Origin: an uncultured Pseudomonadales bacterium
GTDB lineage: Bacteria > Pseudomonadota > Gammaproteobacteria > Pseudomonadales > Azotimanducaceae
Length of the DNA stretch: 64,000 nt
Assembly: GCA_951813295.1 (NCBI GenBank)
Contig: CATOTI010000003.1
Span: 62,001-126,000 of the forward strand
Direction of reading: 5' to 3'
This document shows positions 46,212 to 54,743 of this stretch, in pieces. Under the pieces are notes generated by a model. That model was given only the letters and a program-made list of their open reading frames with translations. It ran no database searches and had not been told where the DNA came from. Position numbers and translations under genes: made by a program. How positions within the stretch are numbered: the first letter of the stretch is position 1; every line of letters starts with the position of its first letter.

Positions 46212-47388
46212 CTCGCGCCGCAGGGTGACGTGGTGGTCGTCGCCATCAACTACCGACTCGGGATTTTCGGCTTTCTCGATCTCGCCGAGTTCGGTGACGA
46301 GTTTGAAGGGTCGGCGTCGAACGGTATTCGCGATCAGATTCTCGCCCTCGAGTGGGTTCGCGCAAACATCGCCAGCTTCGGCGGTGATCCGCAAAACGTC
46401 ACGATCTTTGGCGAATCGGCCGGTGGTTCTTCAGTGTTGGCGATTCTCGCTTCGCCATCGGCGAATGGTCTTTACCACCGGGCGATCGTTCACAGCGCTT
46501 CGGGGGTGCACAACCCACCCAATGACGTCACACACGAACTCGCAGATCACCTAGAGATCGACCGCGCCGATTTGCCGGAAACGCTACGCCTATTGAGCCC
46601 CGCGGCGCTGCTGGCGCTTCAGACCGACGTGGGATTCAGCGATGGCGGCGTCGTCGATGGGGTCGTCACGACCCGGTCGAGCGATGCAGCGATCCTCGAT
46701 CGCGGTGAAGCTGGCGTGCCGTTGATCGCGGGCAGTAATGCCGACGAAGGCACGCTCTTCTCTCATCTCATCCCTTTGCCCCTTTATGGTTTTGTCACCG
46801 ATGCGCTTGCACCGGGCGTGATCGAAGGGGTTGATGGCGAGACCTATTTAGCGGACCTCACCGACGCGTACCCGGACGACAGCGCCACCGAACGTTTCGA
46901 ACGGGTATGGTCGGAATTCCTGCGGCGTGGTGCGATCAGTTCCGCAGCGCGAGCGAGTGCAGCAGGCCCGGGCGGATGGGTGTACCGGTTCGATCTGCCG
47001 GCGCAGCAGGGCGGCGCTGCGGAGCTGGGTGCCACGCACGGCGCGGAAATCGCTTTCACGTTCAACCAGTTTCGCAGTGAACTACCCGACGCGTCGTTCT
47101 TCTATGACCGCCATGATCCGGACGTCGTCTCGTTGGCGGAAAACTGGTCGAACCCCGTGATTCAGTTCGCGCGAACCGGCAACCCGAACGGCGCGGGATT
47201 ACCGCGCTGGCCGCGATACACCGCTGAGACGCGAGAAACGCTGGTTCTCGATCGGGAATCCCGCGTCGAAGCATTCCTCGACGCCACCAATCGGCAGCGA
47301 TGGGGCGACACGGAAACCGCGTCGGTGCATTACCTTCGCTGAACCCGGCGGATGCGTGGTCTCGGCCGCGCTCGAAACCACCGATTCG

Positions 47389-48657
47389 TCAGGCGGCTTT
47401 CATCCTCACCGGCAACGTTTTCAGCCCGCTCACGAACGTGGACTGGATCAGTTTCGGCTCGCCGTTCAGCTCTATCTCGCGAACGCGGCTGAAGAGTTCC
47501 TCGTAGAGGATGCGCATTTCCATCTTGGCGAGCAGATTGCCGAGGCAGTGATGCGCGCCATGGCCGAACGCCAGATGTCGATTCGGGCGCCGGTCTGCCT
47601 GGAACTCAAAAGGACTGTCGAAGATGTCTTCGTCCCGGTTGGCGGACGGGTAGAGCAACATGACCATGTCGCCGGCTTTGATGACCTTGTCGCGAAGGGG
47701 ATAGTCCTCCGTGGCGGTGCGCATGAAGTGTTTTACCGGCGTGACCCAACGAATGGATTCGTCGACCATTGTCGGGATTAGGTCCAGATTGTTGCGAAGC
47801 TTCTGCATCTCCGCCGGATTTTCCAGCAGCGCCTGCAGTGCGCCGGCCGTGGAAGAACTCGTGGTGTCGTGACCAGCCGATGCGACGATCAGGAAGTAGC
47901 CCAAGGTGTCCATCAGGTTCAATGGATCGCCATCTAGCTGACCGTTCGCGATGACGCTGGCCAGATCTTCGGCGGGGTGTGCCCGGCGCTCTTCGGTGAC
48001 GTGTGTGCAGTAGGCGTAGAACTCACCGAAGAGCTGCATGCGCTCCTCGTCGGTCAAGACCTTCGTGACCTCGGGATCGGCCGCGCCGAACATCTGCTGG
48101 GTCATGGTCAGCATCATGTCGCCTTGTTCGTCCGGCACGCCGAGGATCTTCATGATCACCTTCAACGGATACCAGACCGCCACATCTTCGACGAAGTCGA
48201 ATTCCTCGCCCAACGAGAGCATGTGATCCACACTTTCCCGGGCGATTGCCCGGCAAATGGGTTCAAACCGCTTCAGATGCTGTGGCAAGAACCAGTCCCG
48301 CGTGAGGTCGCGTAGCTTCTTGTGGTCCTCCCCATCGACGCTGACGAGCGTTCGAACACTGGGCATCTGACTCTGTGCATCCCGAGCGGCCATGTCTTGC
48401 TTGGAAGCGAGCACCGGCATGGCCGTGTTGAGGAACTTCTCGTGTAGCCGTGCCACCTCAATGATGTCGGCATGTTTCGCCAGCGCATAGAACGGGTCGT
48501 GGGTGTCCGTCTCGATCAGCGCAACGGGATCGTTGGCCCGCATGTGCGTGAATATCGAGTGGATTTTCGCTTCGTCGGCGTACGTCGCCGGTCGGACGAT
48601 ATCGGTGTAGTCCATACGTCTCGCTTTTGAGAGTTCCAAATCGGTCTTCGCGCTCAA
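47389..48657 (-). CDS. Cytochrome P450
   Basis: 422 residues, intact. I-helix ASAGHDTTSSST, ExxR in DESIRWVTP, haem-binding FGHGAHHCLGN, and a typical soluble bacterial start without membrane anchor (YTDIVRPATYADEAKI). Together with the frameshifted P450 at 41367 this gives two P450s in the cluster. Bacterial P450s need a ferredoxin and reductase; none is encoded here. Likely role: regiospecific hydroxylation of a terpenoid- or steroid-like compound. Confidence 0.9.
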   Translation of the reverse strand: MSAKTDLELSKARRMDYTDIVRPATYADEAKIHSIFTHMRANDPVALIETDTHDPFYALAKHADIIEVARLHEKFLNTAMPVLASKQDMAARDAQSQMPSVRTLVSVDGEDHKKLRDLTRDWFLPQHLKRFEPICRAIARESVDHMLSLGEEFDFVEDVAVWYPLKVIMKILGVPDEQGDMMLTMTQQMFGAADPEVTKVLTDEERMQLFGEFYAYCTHVTEERRAHPAEDLASVIANGQLDGDPLNLMDTLGYFLIVASAGHDTTSSSTAGALQALLENPAEMQKLRNNLDLIPTMVDESIRWVTPVKHFMRTATEDYPLRDKVIKAGDMVMLLYPSANRDEDIFDSPFEFQADRRPNRHLAFGHGAHHCLGNLLAKMEMRILYEELFSRVREIELNGEPKLIQSTFVSGLKTLPVRMKAA

Positions 48658-48784
48658 ACGCGTTCGGTGAGTCTAACCCGGCCCTCGGCCTTCAGTTCCC
48701 CACGGTAGATTTTGTTCGTTTTCTGGCGGGATTCCGGGCCGATCCGATGCCCGTGCTGCTGCCGGGTCGTGGTGGCGCTACCAA

Positions 48785-49378
48785 TCACAAGCCCCGCAAA
48801 GGCTCACCGGCCTGGCTCGAGAGACCATCCATGTCGTAGGTCATCATCACGAGATCGCGTGGCCGGCCATCACGGTCCTCGACGAAGTCACCGAGCATCG
48901 CTTCCGGCGTGAAGCCGAGGCGTCGAAACGCGGCCTGGGCGCCGATCTGATCGGCGGTCATGTTCGCCATCAGCTTCATGAGGCCGAGCGCGTTCGCGAT
49001 ATCGAAGATCTGTGCCGTGAGGTTCCGGCCGAGACCACGGCTGCGGTATTCGGGACCGACGTTCACCCGGATTTCGCCGACGCGGCGAGTCCAGCGCGCC
49101 TTCGTGCGATGCACCGTGGCGTATCCCGCGGTCGCGTCGCCCTCATAAGCGATGAGCGAGGTCGTGAGGCCGTTATCGATCGCGTCGAACCATTCGTCGA
49201 CGACCGACTCCTCGGTGAGGTCCGTGCGCAGGAACAGCAGGTCTTCCTCGGGCAGGCTGCGCGCAAACGCGAGCACCGCGTCGCGGTCGCTGCGGTCCAT
49301 GACCCGGATCGTGACCTTGCCGTCCGGCTTCAGGTCTACGTCGCGCGGATAGCGGCTCAAGAGTTCGTCGATGTCCAT
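48785..49378 (-). CDS. GNAT-family acetyltransferase
   Basis: 197 residues from ATG 49378 (GGGGGAAGGAAA upstream). The GNAT acetyl-CoA site is NVGPEYRSRGLGRNLTAQI (R/Q-x-x-G-x-G/A type), with a C-terminal GAQAAFRRLGF. The N-terminal 50 residues carry a short extra region. The target is unknown; it lies 13 bp downstream of the acyltransferase gene on the same strand, so they are probably co-transcribed. Confidence 0.8.
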   Translation of the reverse strand: MDIDELLSRYPRDVDLKPDGKVTIRVMDRSDRDAVLAFARSLPEEDLLFLRTDLTEESVVDEWFDAIDNGLTTSLIAYEGDATAGYATVHRTKARWTRRVGEIRVNVGPEYRSRGLGRNLTAQIFDIANALGLMKLMANMTADQIGAQAAFRRLGFTPEAMLGDFVEDRDGRPRDLVMMTYDMDGLSSQAGEPLRGL

Positions 49379-49391
49379 TTTCCTTCCCCCT

Positions 49392-50828
49392 TTAAGCCGC
49401 GCTGCGGCTCGTCGCGACAGCGACCAGTTCTGCGAACGAGTCCTTGATCCCGGCGAGCATACGATCGAGATCCGGTAGCAGCCGTGGATCCGAAACGAGG
49501 TTGAAATAGAGCCGTTGGTCATAGCTCCCGACGGCCACCCCGAATCCTAGCGTGCCGCTCAGCATCAGAGTGCCGATCGGGTCGATGACCTCGGCGCCGG
49601 CGATGTATTGGGGCACCTGCACGCCCGGCACGTTGGTGCACGTGAAATTGAAGCCGATGAGCGGTGGCCGCGGCCCGAACGGCGGCATCACCGGCGGCGG
49701 GTTTTGCGCGGCAAACGCGGTGGGATCGAACGGCGTTCCGACCAGGAGCGTCTGCGCCATCGTCATGGGTGGGGTGCCGCCGTTCATTTCCTGCATGAGT
49801 TCGAGCGCTTGCGGTTCCTGGTTGCCTTTGAGCGTTGCCGTTTCCTCGCAAACACCAATGAGGCGCTCTTCGATATCCATCGGCCAGGCGGGAAGTATCG
49901 GGAACATCGCGGAAACGCGGTTGCCGAGTTCTCCCGCTTCGCCTTCTCGTCGCACGCTCACCGGGCACATGAGGCGCAGATACCGGTCTCGCGTGGCCTC
50001 ATTGTGGTGGGCCAGATAGCGGGCGGCCGCCTCGACGACGACGGTGAGCACGATGTCGTTGATCGTGCCGCCGAGCGCACGGCGGACCTGACGGAACTCC
50101 GCAAACGTGTATTTCGTCCAGGCGACCTTCCGCTTGGGGCCGACCAGGCCGGCATTCCAGGGCGCGGTGACGACGGGTTGCGTCAGGAAACGGCTCATCG
50201 CCTCCTGCCCGCGCTGCAGCATCTGCTGCACCTCGCCATCGGGTAAACCGCGCCGCAATTGCGCCTGGGCCGCGTCTGCGTTTTCGCGCAACGCCTCGTT
50301 CCAGAGCTCGAGCGGTGATGGCATCGGGGGCGGTGAAAAGGGCTCGCTCGGCGGCGGCGGTTGCTCGGCCTCGGGTGAGAGATCCGTGAGGATCTCTGAG
50401 ACGTCGACGCCCGAAACACCGTCGATCATCGCATGGTGTGCCATCTGCACGAGAAACGTGTGTCCGGGGACACCTTCGATGACGACGAATTTCCAAAGCG
50501 GTCGGTCGCGCGGGAGCAATGGCTCAGCTAAATCGACACCGATCTGTATGGCTTCGTCGACTGATGTGCCGGGGGAGACGTGGTGACTCACCACGTGGTT
50601 GGCGATATCGAAATAGGGATCCGGCACCCACTTCGGGTGGGCGATGTTCATCGGCACGAAAGCGAGGCGTTCACGGAACCGCGGCACCAGATGCATACGC
50701 CCCTTGAGGTGGTCGAAGATCTGCTGGTGGGTGAGTTCGCCCTTCAGCACCGAAACGGTTGCGCCGTGCATCGGCCCGCTGGCGGTCTCACCGTATAGAA
50801 ACGAAGCGTCGTGATCAGTCAGGCGCAT
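49392..50828 (-). CDS. Wax ester synthase/diacylglycerol acyltransferase (WS/DGAT)
   Basis: 478 residues. The acyltransferase motif HHxxxDG appears as MAHHAMIDGVSG (residues near 135). Other family stretches are PLWKFVVIEG, TINDIVLTVV and FTCTNVPGVQVPQY. These enzymes join fatty acyl-CoA to alcohols or diacylglycerol for storage lipid. Pro-rich segment near residues 155-170 (PPPPSEPFSPPPMPSP) is a linker. ATG 50828. Storage of lipid fits the hydrophobic-substrate theme of the cluster. Confidence 0.9.
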   Translation of the reverse strand: MRLTDHDASFLYGETASGPMHGATVSVLKGELTHQQIFDHLKGRMHLVPRFRERLAFVPMNIAHPKWVPDPYFDIANHVVSHHVSPGTSVDEAIQIGVDLAEPLLPRDRPLWKFVVIEGVPGHTFLVQMAHHAMIDGVSGVDVSEILTDLSPEAEQPPPPSEPFSPPPMPSPLELWNEALRENADAAQAQLRRGLPDGEVQQMLQRGQEAMSRFLTQPVVTAPWNAGLVGPKRKVAWTKYTFAEFRQVRRALGGTINDIVLTVVVEAAARYLAHHNEATRDRYLRLMCPVSVRREGEAGELGNRVSAMFPILPAWPMDIEERLIGVCEETATLKGNQEPQALELMQEMNGGTPPMTMAQTLLVGTPFDPTAFAAQNPPPVMPPFGPRPPLIGFNFTCTNVPGVQVPQYIAGAEVIDPIGTLMLSGTLGFGVAVGSYDQRLYFNLVSDPRLLPDLDRMLAGIKDSFAELVAVATSRSAA

Positions 50829-51092
50829 AGCACCGTCTCCTTGCCCCGGGACTCGGTCGTCATCATTTACAGAGGCTACCAGTACGTCGGATCGGCAGCC
50901 GCCGACCCATCGATGGGTGAGACGCTATCAGTGCCATCTCGTCGGGAGCAAAATTCCGGTCTCGGGATACAAAACACACGGATAACGCTGAGCCAAGGAG
51001 GCCCGCGCTTCGCGTTGCTCATGCGTGCGGATACGCGCAATGCCGCGTTTCGCCGACTCGGTGGGCCGACTCGCGTGACAGATTGGCCTCGC
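50829..51092. other. Intergenic, no feature seen
   Basis: 264 bp upstream of the WS/DGAT gene. It should hold the promoter for WS/DGAT and the acetyltransferase, but no clear -35/-10 pair or hairpin stands out. Confidence 0.4.
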
Positions 51093-51541
51093 TCAAGCGG
51101 TAGTAGACGCCAGCACGACCGTGAGAAGACTCGCGAGTGCGCTGATGAGCGTGAGCACCACGGGCGTCGCCCAGGCCGAACTTTGTCGATCGTGAAGGCT
51201 GACGGCCGTCTTCATCAGCTCGTTCACCGATTCGACCGGCAGCGGCTCATGAGCGAGAAAAACGTCTGCTGGCGCCGACGGCTGTACATATCGCCTGACG
51301 AGCGAAACGATCCGCTTCTTCGCGCGTTTCGAGCCCGCGGCGATTTCCTCTCGAACGCGAAAGAATTCCGGATGCGACTACCCAGGTGCGCGCGGATTGG
51401 GGTGCGGCCATGAAACTCATGGCGTAGCCCCAGCTCGCTTTGGCTCGGCTCCTTGCCATACGCGAGAACCTGGATCAGCGCGAGAACGTTGTGGATGCGC
51501 CCGTCCGTCTGGTAGCTGTCGTTGGTATCGGCGAAGTGCAT
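51093..51541 (-). pseudogene. Decayed gene for a small protein with a C-terminal hydrophobic segment
   Basis: ATG 51541 has an AGGAG site and encodes MHFADTNDSYQTDGRIHN to SQSELG. The frame then shifts to YAMSFMAAPQSARTWVVASG, then shifts again to EIAAGSKRAKKRIVSLVRRY, continuing to VNELMKTAVSLHDRQSS and a C-terminal hydrophobic helix (ATPVVLTLISALASLLTVVL) before TGA at 51093. Joined, about 150 residues, cytoplasmic with a tail anchor. Family unknown. Two frameshifts within 150 codons suggest true decay or locally poor sequence. Confidence 0.5.
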
Positions 51542-51791
51542 CGGCGATCTCCTGTGGCGCGTCGCGTGCGAGCTGGTTTGGGTAATGTGCCGAGCGTGGG
51601 CGGCGCGGTCAGTGCATAAATGCACCGAGGTCGCCGAAGTCCTCGTAAGGAGTGATTCGAGGCGTCCGATGCGCCTCGCGGACGCATCGCTATTGTTGTT
51701 GGGCGTTAGCTGCACGCCGATGTGAGGACGGCAGCGCTCGCGACCAAGAACGATGCTCGTCGAATCGGACTAGACGCTGCCGGGTCCGGCG

Positions 51792-52290
51792 TCAGTCAGC
51801 GGGCGGCACCTTCGCGTGTAGCTCCTCGATCCAATTCTCGACGAGAACGTGCTGTTCGTTGATTTCCTCGAGTCGTTTGACGACAACCAGCTCACCAGAC
51901 GCATTAGCGTGCCGCGGGCGACGAGATGAACCTCGTCGTCGACCAGCGGATATCGACGCACATAAGTGCCGACACCGCCCAGCGAAGCAATGTCCGAGAG
52001 ATACGCCATCCAACGTCCGGACGGCGAGATCGTGGGACTACCTTAGTTCGATTCCGTCGCCAACATATCGCTCACCTCACCATCCGCCGCCGTCCCGACG
52101 GATTTCATGTCGGCCCCGCCCGAACTGAAATCCGTAAAGAGCAGCTCATCGCCGAGCGTCCAGGCCGTGGGAATACCCGATGACCCCTGTGACAGGCGGA
52201 ACGACGCGCGCGGCCCCACGCCCAGAAATCAGGACGCGCCCCTTCAACGTCGCGCGCCCCGCGTCGTCGATGCATGCTTTCAACGGTCCT
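51792..52290 (-). pseudogene. Remnant of a PD40 (TolB-like) beta-propeller protein
   Basis: Fragments in different frames read as C-terminal propeller blades: SSGIPTAWTLGDELLFTDFS and then ADGEVSDMLATESN (stop), PTISPSGRWMAYLSDIASLG with VGTYVRRYPLVDDEVHLVAR, and a terminal GELVVVKRLEEINEQ... NWIEELHAKVPPAD. 'SPSGRWMAY' is the PD40 blade signature, and '(N)WIEELHAKVP' matches the usual last strand of these proteins, which are often fused to Ser/Thr kinases or act as secreted propellers. Stop codons and frame changes make it non-functional; internal deletion is likely. Confidence 0.55.
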
Positions 52291-52313
52291 AAATTTCGCT
52301 GGTCCTACGACGG

Positions 52314-53006
52314 CTAAGCTGAGAGCAACCAGACTGGATACGCGACACCGGCAAGCACCATCGTGACGCCTGCACCAATTCGGATCGCCTGACCGGGCGG
52401 CGCGAGCTTTTCGAGGAGAACGAACGCGGTCAGGACTGCAATCCAGATCAAGTTCATGACACCGCCGACGAATAGGAGCGCCATGATGAACCAACAACAT
52501 CCGACGCAGTACGCTCCGTGTGCCATCCCCATGCGTAGCGCACCGACTCGCCCCTTACGCCAGTGCTCCGCGATGAAACGCGCTGGGTCACGACAGCGCT
52601 GAAGGCACGCGTCTTTTTGCGGTGTGAGCTGATAAAAGCCGGCGCCCACAAGCAGAGCCCCCGCCAACAGCGCGCTGTTGGTGACCATCATCGGGGACAA
52701 CAAGGCGAGCGTATCGAGACCCCACTGAGCCAACGTCGCGGCAACACTGAAGCCCGACCACGTCGCGACATATCCGACGACAAGCCAGCCAGCCACTGCG
52801 GCGGGCTCACCTCCCTTCCGGGCGACCGCCGCGAAAATCCGGAAGAACGGCAATGCCGTCGGCACCATCATGCCGACCATCATCACGATCCACATCACGA
52901 GAGTAAGCGCGACCTCGGCCGGCGACCATACGTGGATCCCCATCGTCGCCGCCATTTCGCTGGCCGCCATCTCCGCGGCGAGGAGCGCGAGATAGGCCCA
53001 CGCCAA
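52314..53006 (-). CDS. DUF2182 integral membrane protein
   Basis: At least 230 residues with about seven hydrophobic helices. DUF2182 landmarks: MWIVMMVGMMVPTALPFF, AGFYQLTPQKDACLQRC and GMAHGAYCVGCCWFIMALLF. These proteins are predicted metal-binding membrane proteins often next to a DUF1326 gene, as here. The frame is open further upstream to about 53072 (RSHLVLLVALTFVVALAWA), so the true start is earlier than the TTG used here, but no ATG/GTG fits. Confidence 0.82.
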   Translation of the reverse strand: MAWAYLALLAAEMAASEMAATMGIHVWSPAEVALTLVMWIVMMVGMMVPTALPFFRIFAAVARKGGEPAAVAGWLVVGYVATWSGFSVAATLAQWGLDTLALLSPMMVTNSALLAGALLVGAGFYQLTPQKDACLQRCRDPARFIAEHWRKGRVGALRMGMAHGAYCVGCCWFIMALLFVGGVMNLIWIAVLTAFVLLEKLAPPGQAIRIGAGVTMVLAGVAYPVWLLSA

Positions 53007-53077
53007 TGCAACGACGAATGTGAGGGCGACTAGTAGGACGAGGTGCGATCTCGTCCGTACAGAGACGGTCTCGGCAC

Positions 53078-53707
53078 TCAGCGGATGACGCCGTCCTGAT
53101 TCATATGAAGCTCGCAGAATTGACCGTAGGTCCCGTCGAGCTGAAGCGAAATAGCGCCCTGTGTCCGCAGTTCACCTGTCCCCATTTCGGCGTAGGTGTA
53201 CTCGAAGCCGTTCGGCAGGTGAATCCGCGACCGTGCAGGTTCACCGTTAAACGCATCGATGATGGGACGTCCCGACATCTCGATGAGACCCGGCACGGTG
53301 ATCTTCGCGTCGCGAGCGGTCACATCGATAGTGGCATCGATCGGTGCCTGAACCGGGTCGAACACCTCGCTCATCATGCTGTTGTAGATGAAGTAGTGGG
53401 TTGCACCCGGCGTCGTCGACTCCCCGTGGATGATTTTCCGAAGGGCCTCTGCTTGATCGTCGTCCGCCCGCGAATCGATGACCGCCTGGCACTTGCCATT
53501 GCCGTCGGCGATTTCACCAGGCCATAGAAAGATTAGTGCGAAGCTGAGCCCGTCGAGCTCGGTATTGTCGAAATGTCCGGAGTCGATCGTGCTTACTAGC
53601 GTGCCTTGGCAATGGCCGTGTGTCGACGGTGCCCCGAACTGACAAGGACAACCCCAGTTGCAGTTGCAGATACCTGCTTCGCGGCCATGGATCTCCCATT
53701 CGCTCAT
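53078..53707 (-). CDS. DUF1326 protein
   Basis: 209 residues from ATG 53707 (AGAGGTGA upstream). The N-terminal EWEIHGREAGICNCNWGCPC is the DUF1326 signature, with a cluster of cysteines that could bind metal. No signal peptide. It is directly upstream of the DUF2182 membrane protein gene; the two domains co-occur widely and are sometimes fused, so they probably form one complex. Role unknown, metal handling suspected. Confidence 0.85.
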   Translation of the reverse strand: MSEWEIHGREAGICNCNWGCPCQFGAPSTHGHCQGTLVSTIDSGHFDNTELDGLSFALIFLWPGEIADGNGKCQAVIDSRADDDQAEALRKIIHGESTTPGATHYFIYNSMMSEVFDPVQAPIDATIDVTARDAKITVPGLIEMSGRPIIDAFNGEPARSRIHLPNGFEYTYAEMGTGELRTQGAISLQLDGTYGQFCELHMNQDGVIR

Positions 53708-54031
53708 GGCGTCACCTCTTTTCACCTGGCTGGACCTTATCACCGAACGGCGCCCGAAGCAGATGAATGAGAACCCGTACGTATGAGCGAAAACACCTTG
53801 GCAGACCGACAACCCGGCTAACGAACGTCGGCGCGGTATTGCTGGCGCCGATCCTGAGGTCAAGCGGCGCGCCCCTCGAGGGGCACGAGAACGACCGCGC
53901 GTTTTCAATTGGCGAACGCTGTTCGCCCCGGAATTCGGGGTTGGTGAAGGGTTAAGTGCTGCAAGGGGACGAGATGTAGGCAAATCCCCGTCTTTTCGGC
54001 CTAAGCTATTGATACGCAATAGATAGATTGA
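53708..54031. other. Intergenic before the tRNA-derived repeat, no gene seen
   Basis: 324 bp. A 14-bp perfect palindrome GCCCCTCGAGGGGC lies at 53871-53884 without a T-run. A short inverted repeat CTATTG/CAATAG flanks 54006-54022. No convincing reading frame. Confidence 0.4.
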
Positions 54032-54053
54032 CGCCCCGATAAGGATTCGAACC
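54032..54053 (-). repeat. Partial copy of tRNA-Arg 3' end (att-like)
   Basis: A 22-bp stretch matches 21 of 22 bases of the 3' T-arm/acceptor end of tRNA-Arg(CCT) at 58464-58485, in the same orientation. It marks the far end of a segment probably inserted by site-specific recombination at the tRNA gene. CTGTAACTCATTGATTT (reverse strand, 54091-54107) lies 38 bp further in. Confidence 0.7.
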
Positions 54054-54324
54054 GTTCTGGGCGACCACTAGCGGGAGACTTAGCCCGAACAAATCAATGA
54101 GTTACAGAAATTCCCTCGCCTGGGAAAACCAACAAAAACACATACGTTGGCCTAAGGTTGGCTGAAATTATGTTGGCCGACACGGCGTCGGATGGAGCGC
54201 GGGCCGAGCCCAACTTCCTCGTCGCCCACGACAACAATAGCGATGAGCACGAGCAACGCGGCCGATTGACGTTCCCCCGAAAAAAGACGGCCCGGTTGCC
54301 TACCGATCGCGTTTCGATGCCAAG

Positions 54325-54480
54325 GATGCGCTCCGTGATTGAGCGCCTGAATGTTGAATGGTTCCGCACGCTTCGCGAAGCTTGCGTCCTGATGGAGCAG
54401 TGGCGACTCGACTTCAACGCCGGTCGGCCGCACTCGAGCCATGGCTAATCTCACACCCAACGAACGAGTGGCCAGATCTC
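54325..54480 (+). pseudogene. IS3-family OrfB C-terminal remnant (different IS)
   Basis: Reads VIERLNVEWFRTLREACVLM then EQWRLDFNAGRPHSSHG, then stop, with LTPNERVA in another frame. This is the conserved C-terminus of IS3-group transposases (NVEWFRxLREAR...RPHSSLGYLTP). The rest of the element is absent. Confidence 0.65.
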
Positions 54481-54510
54481 CATCTGCTCGAGTCAATCAT
54501 GCAAACCCAG

Positions 54511-54639
54511 ACCACAGCCACACAGTGGCAGTACGACAAGGAACGGCTGAACACGGCCATCGGAGACACATGCCAAAATAGAAGCTCGCGCAAGCGGCAT
54601 AACCCTACCTCTGAGCACCACTAAAAGCGGGGGATTACA
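54511..54639 (+). mobile_element. Degenerate 3' end of the IS407-like element
   Basis: About 130 bp matching the last part of the element at 56852-58040 with several mismatches: AACACGGCCATCGG, AGAAGCTCGCGCAAGCGGCA, then a terminus ending GGGGGATTACA. Same orientation as the full copy, so the interval 54640-56851 lies between two like-oriented IS 3' ends. Confidence 0.7.
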
Positions 54640-54743
54640 GGGGGACTGGCGTTGACAAATTCGGTCTGCATCGCGCCGAGTTCTTGCGATCGGTTGCCAA
54701 ACGCATTATGAAGACAGGCTGTCGATGAGGTCTGCGGGGGTTT

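Larger units (their letters stand above)
44487..47342 (+). pseudogene. Type-B carboxylesterase split by an IS3-family element
   Basis: The two parts (44487-44975 and 46212-47342) join in frame to give 539 residues if the insertion and one 3-bp duplicate are removed. N-terminal membrane anchor (LKVAGAIVAVLGVVVLAGVW), oxyanion WIHGGSFTGG, catalytic Ser in FGESAGGSSV, Glu in SNADEG, His in ATHGAEI. The left part stops at once because the inserted element begins with TGA, and an in-frame TAA at 46191 blocks read-in from the element, so no full protein can be made. Related enzymes hydrolyse esters of lipids or xenobiotics. Confidence 0.9.

Noticed and set aside
50811..51413. 200-codon plus-strand frame
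   Set aside because: Antisense to WS/DGAT start and to the decayed small gene; low-complexity Arg-rich sequence.
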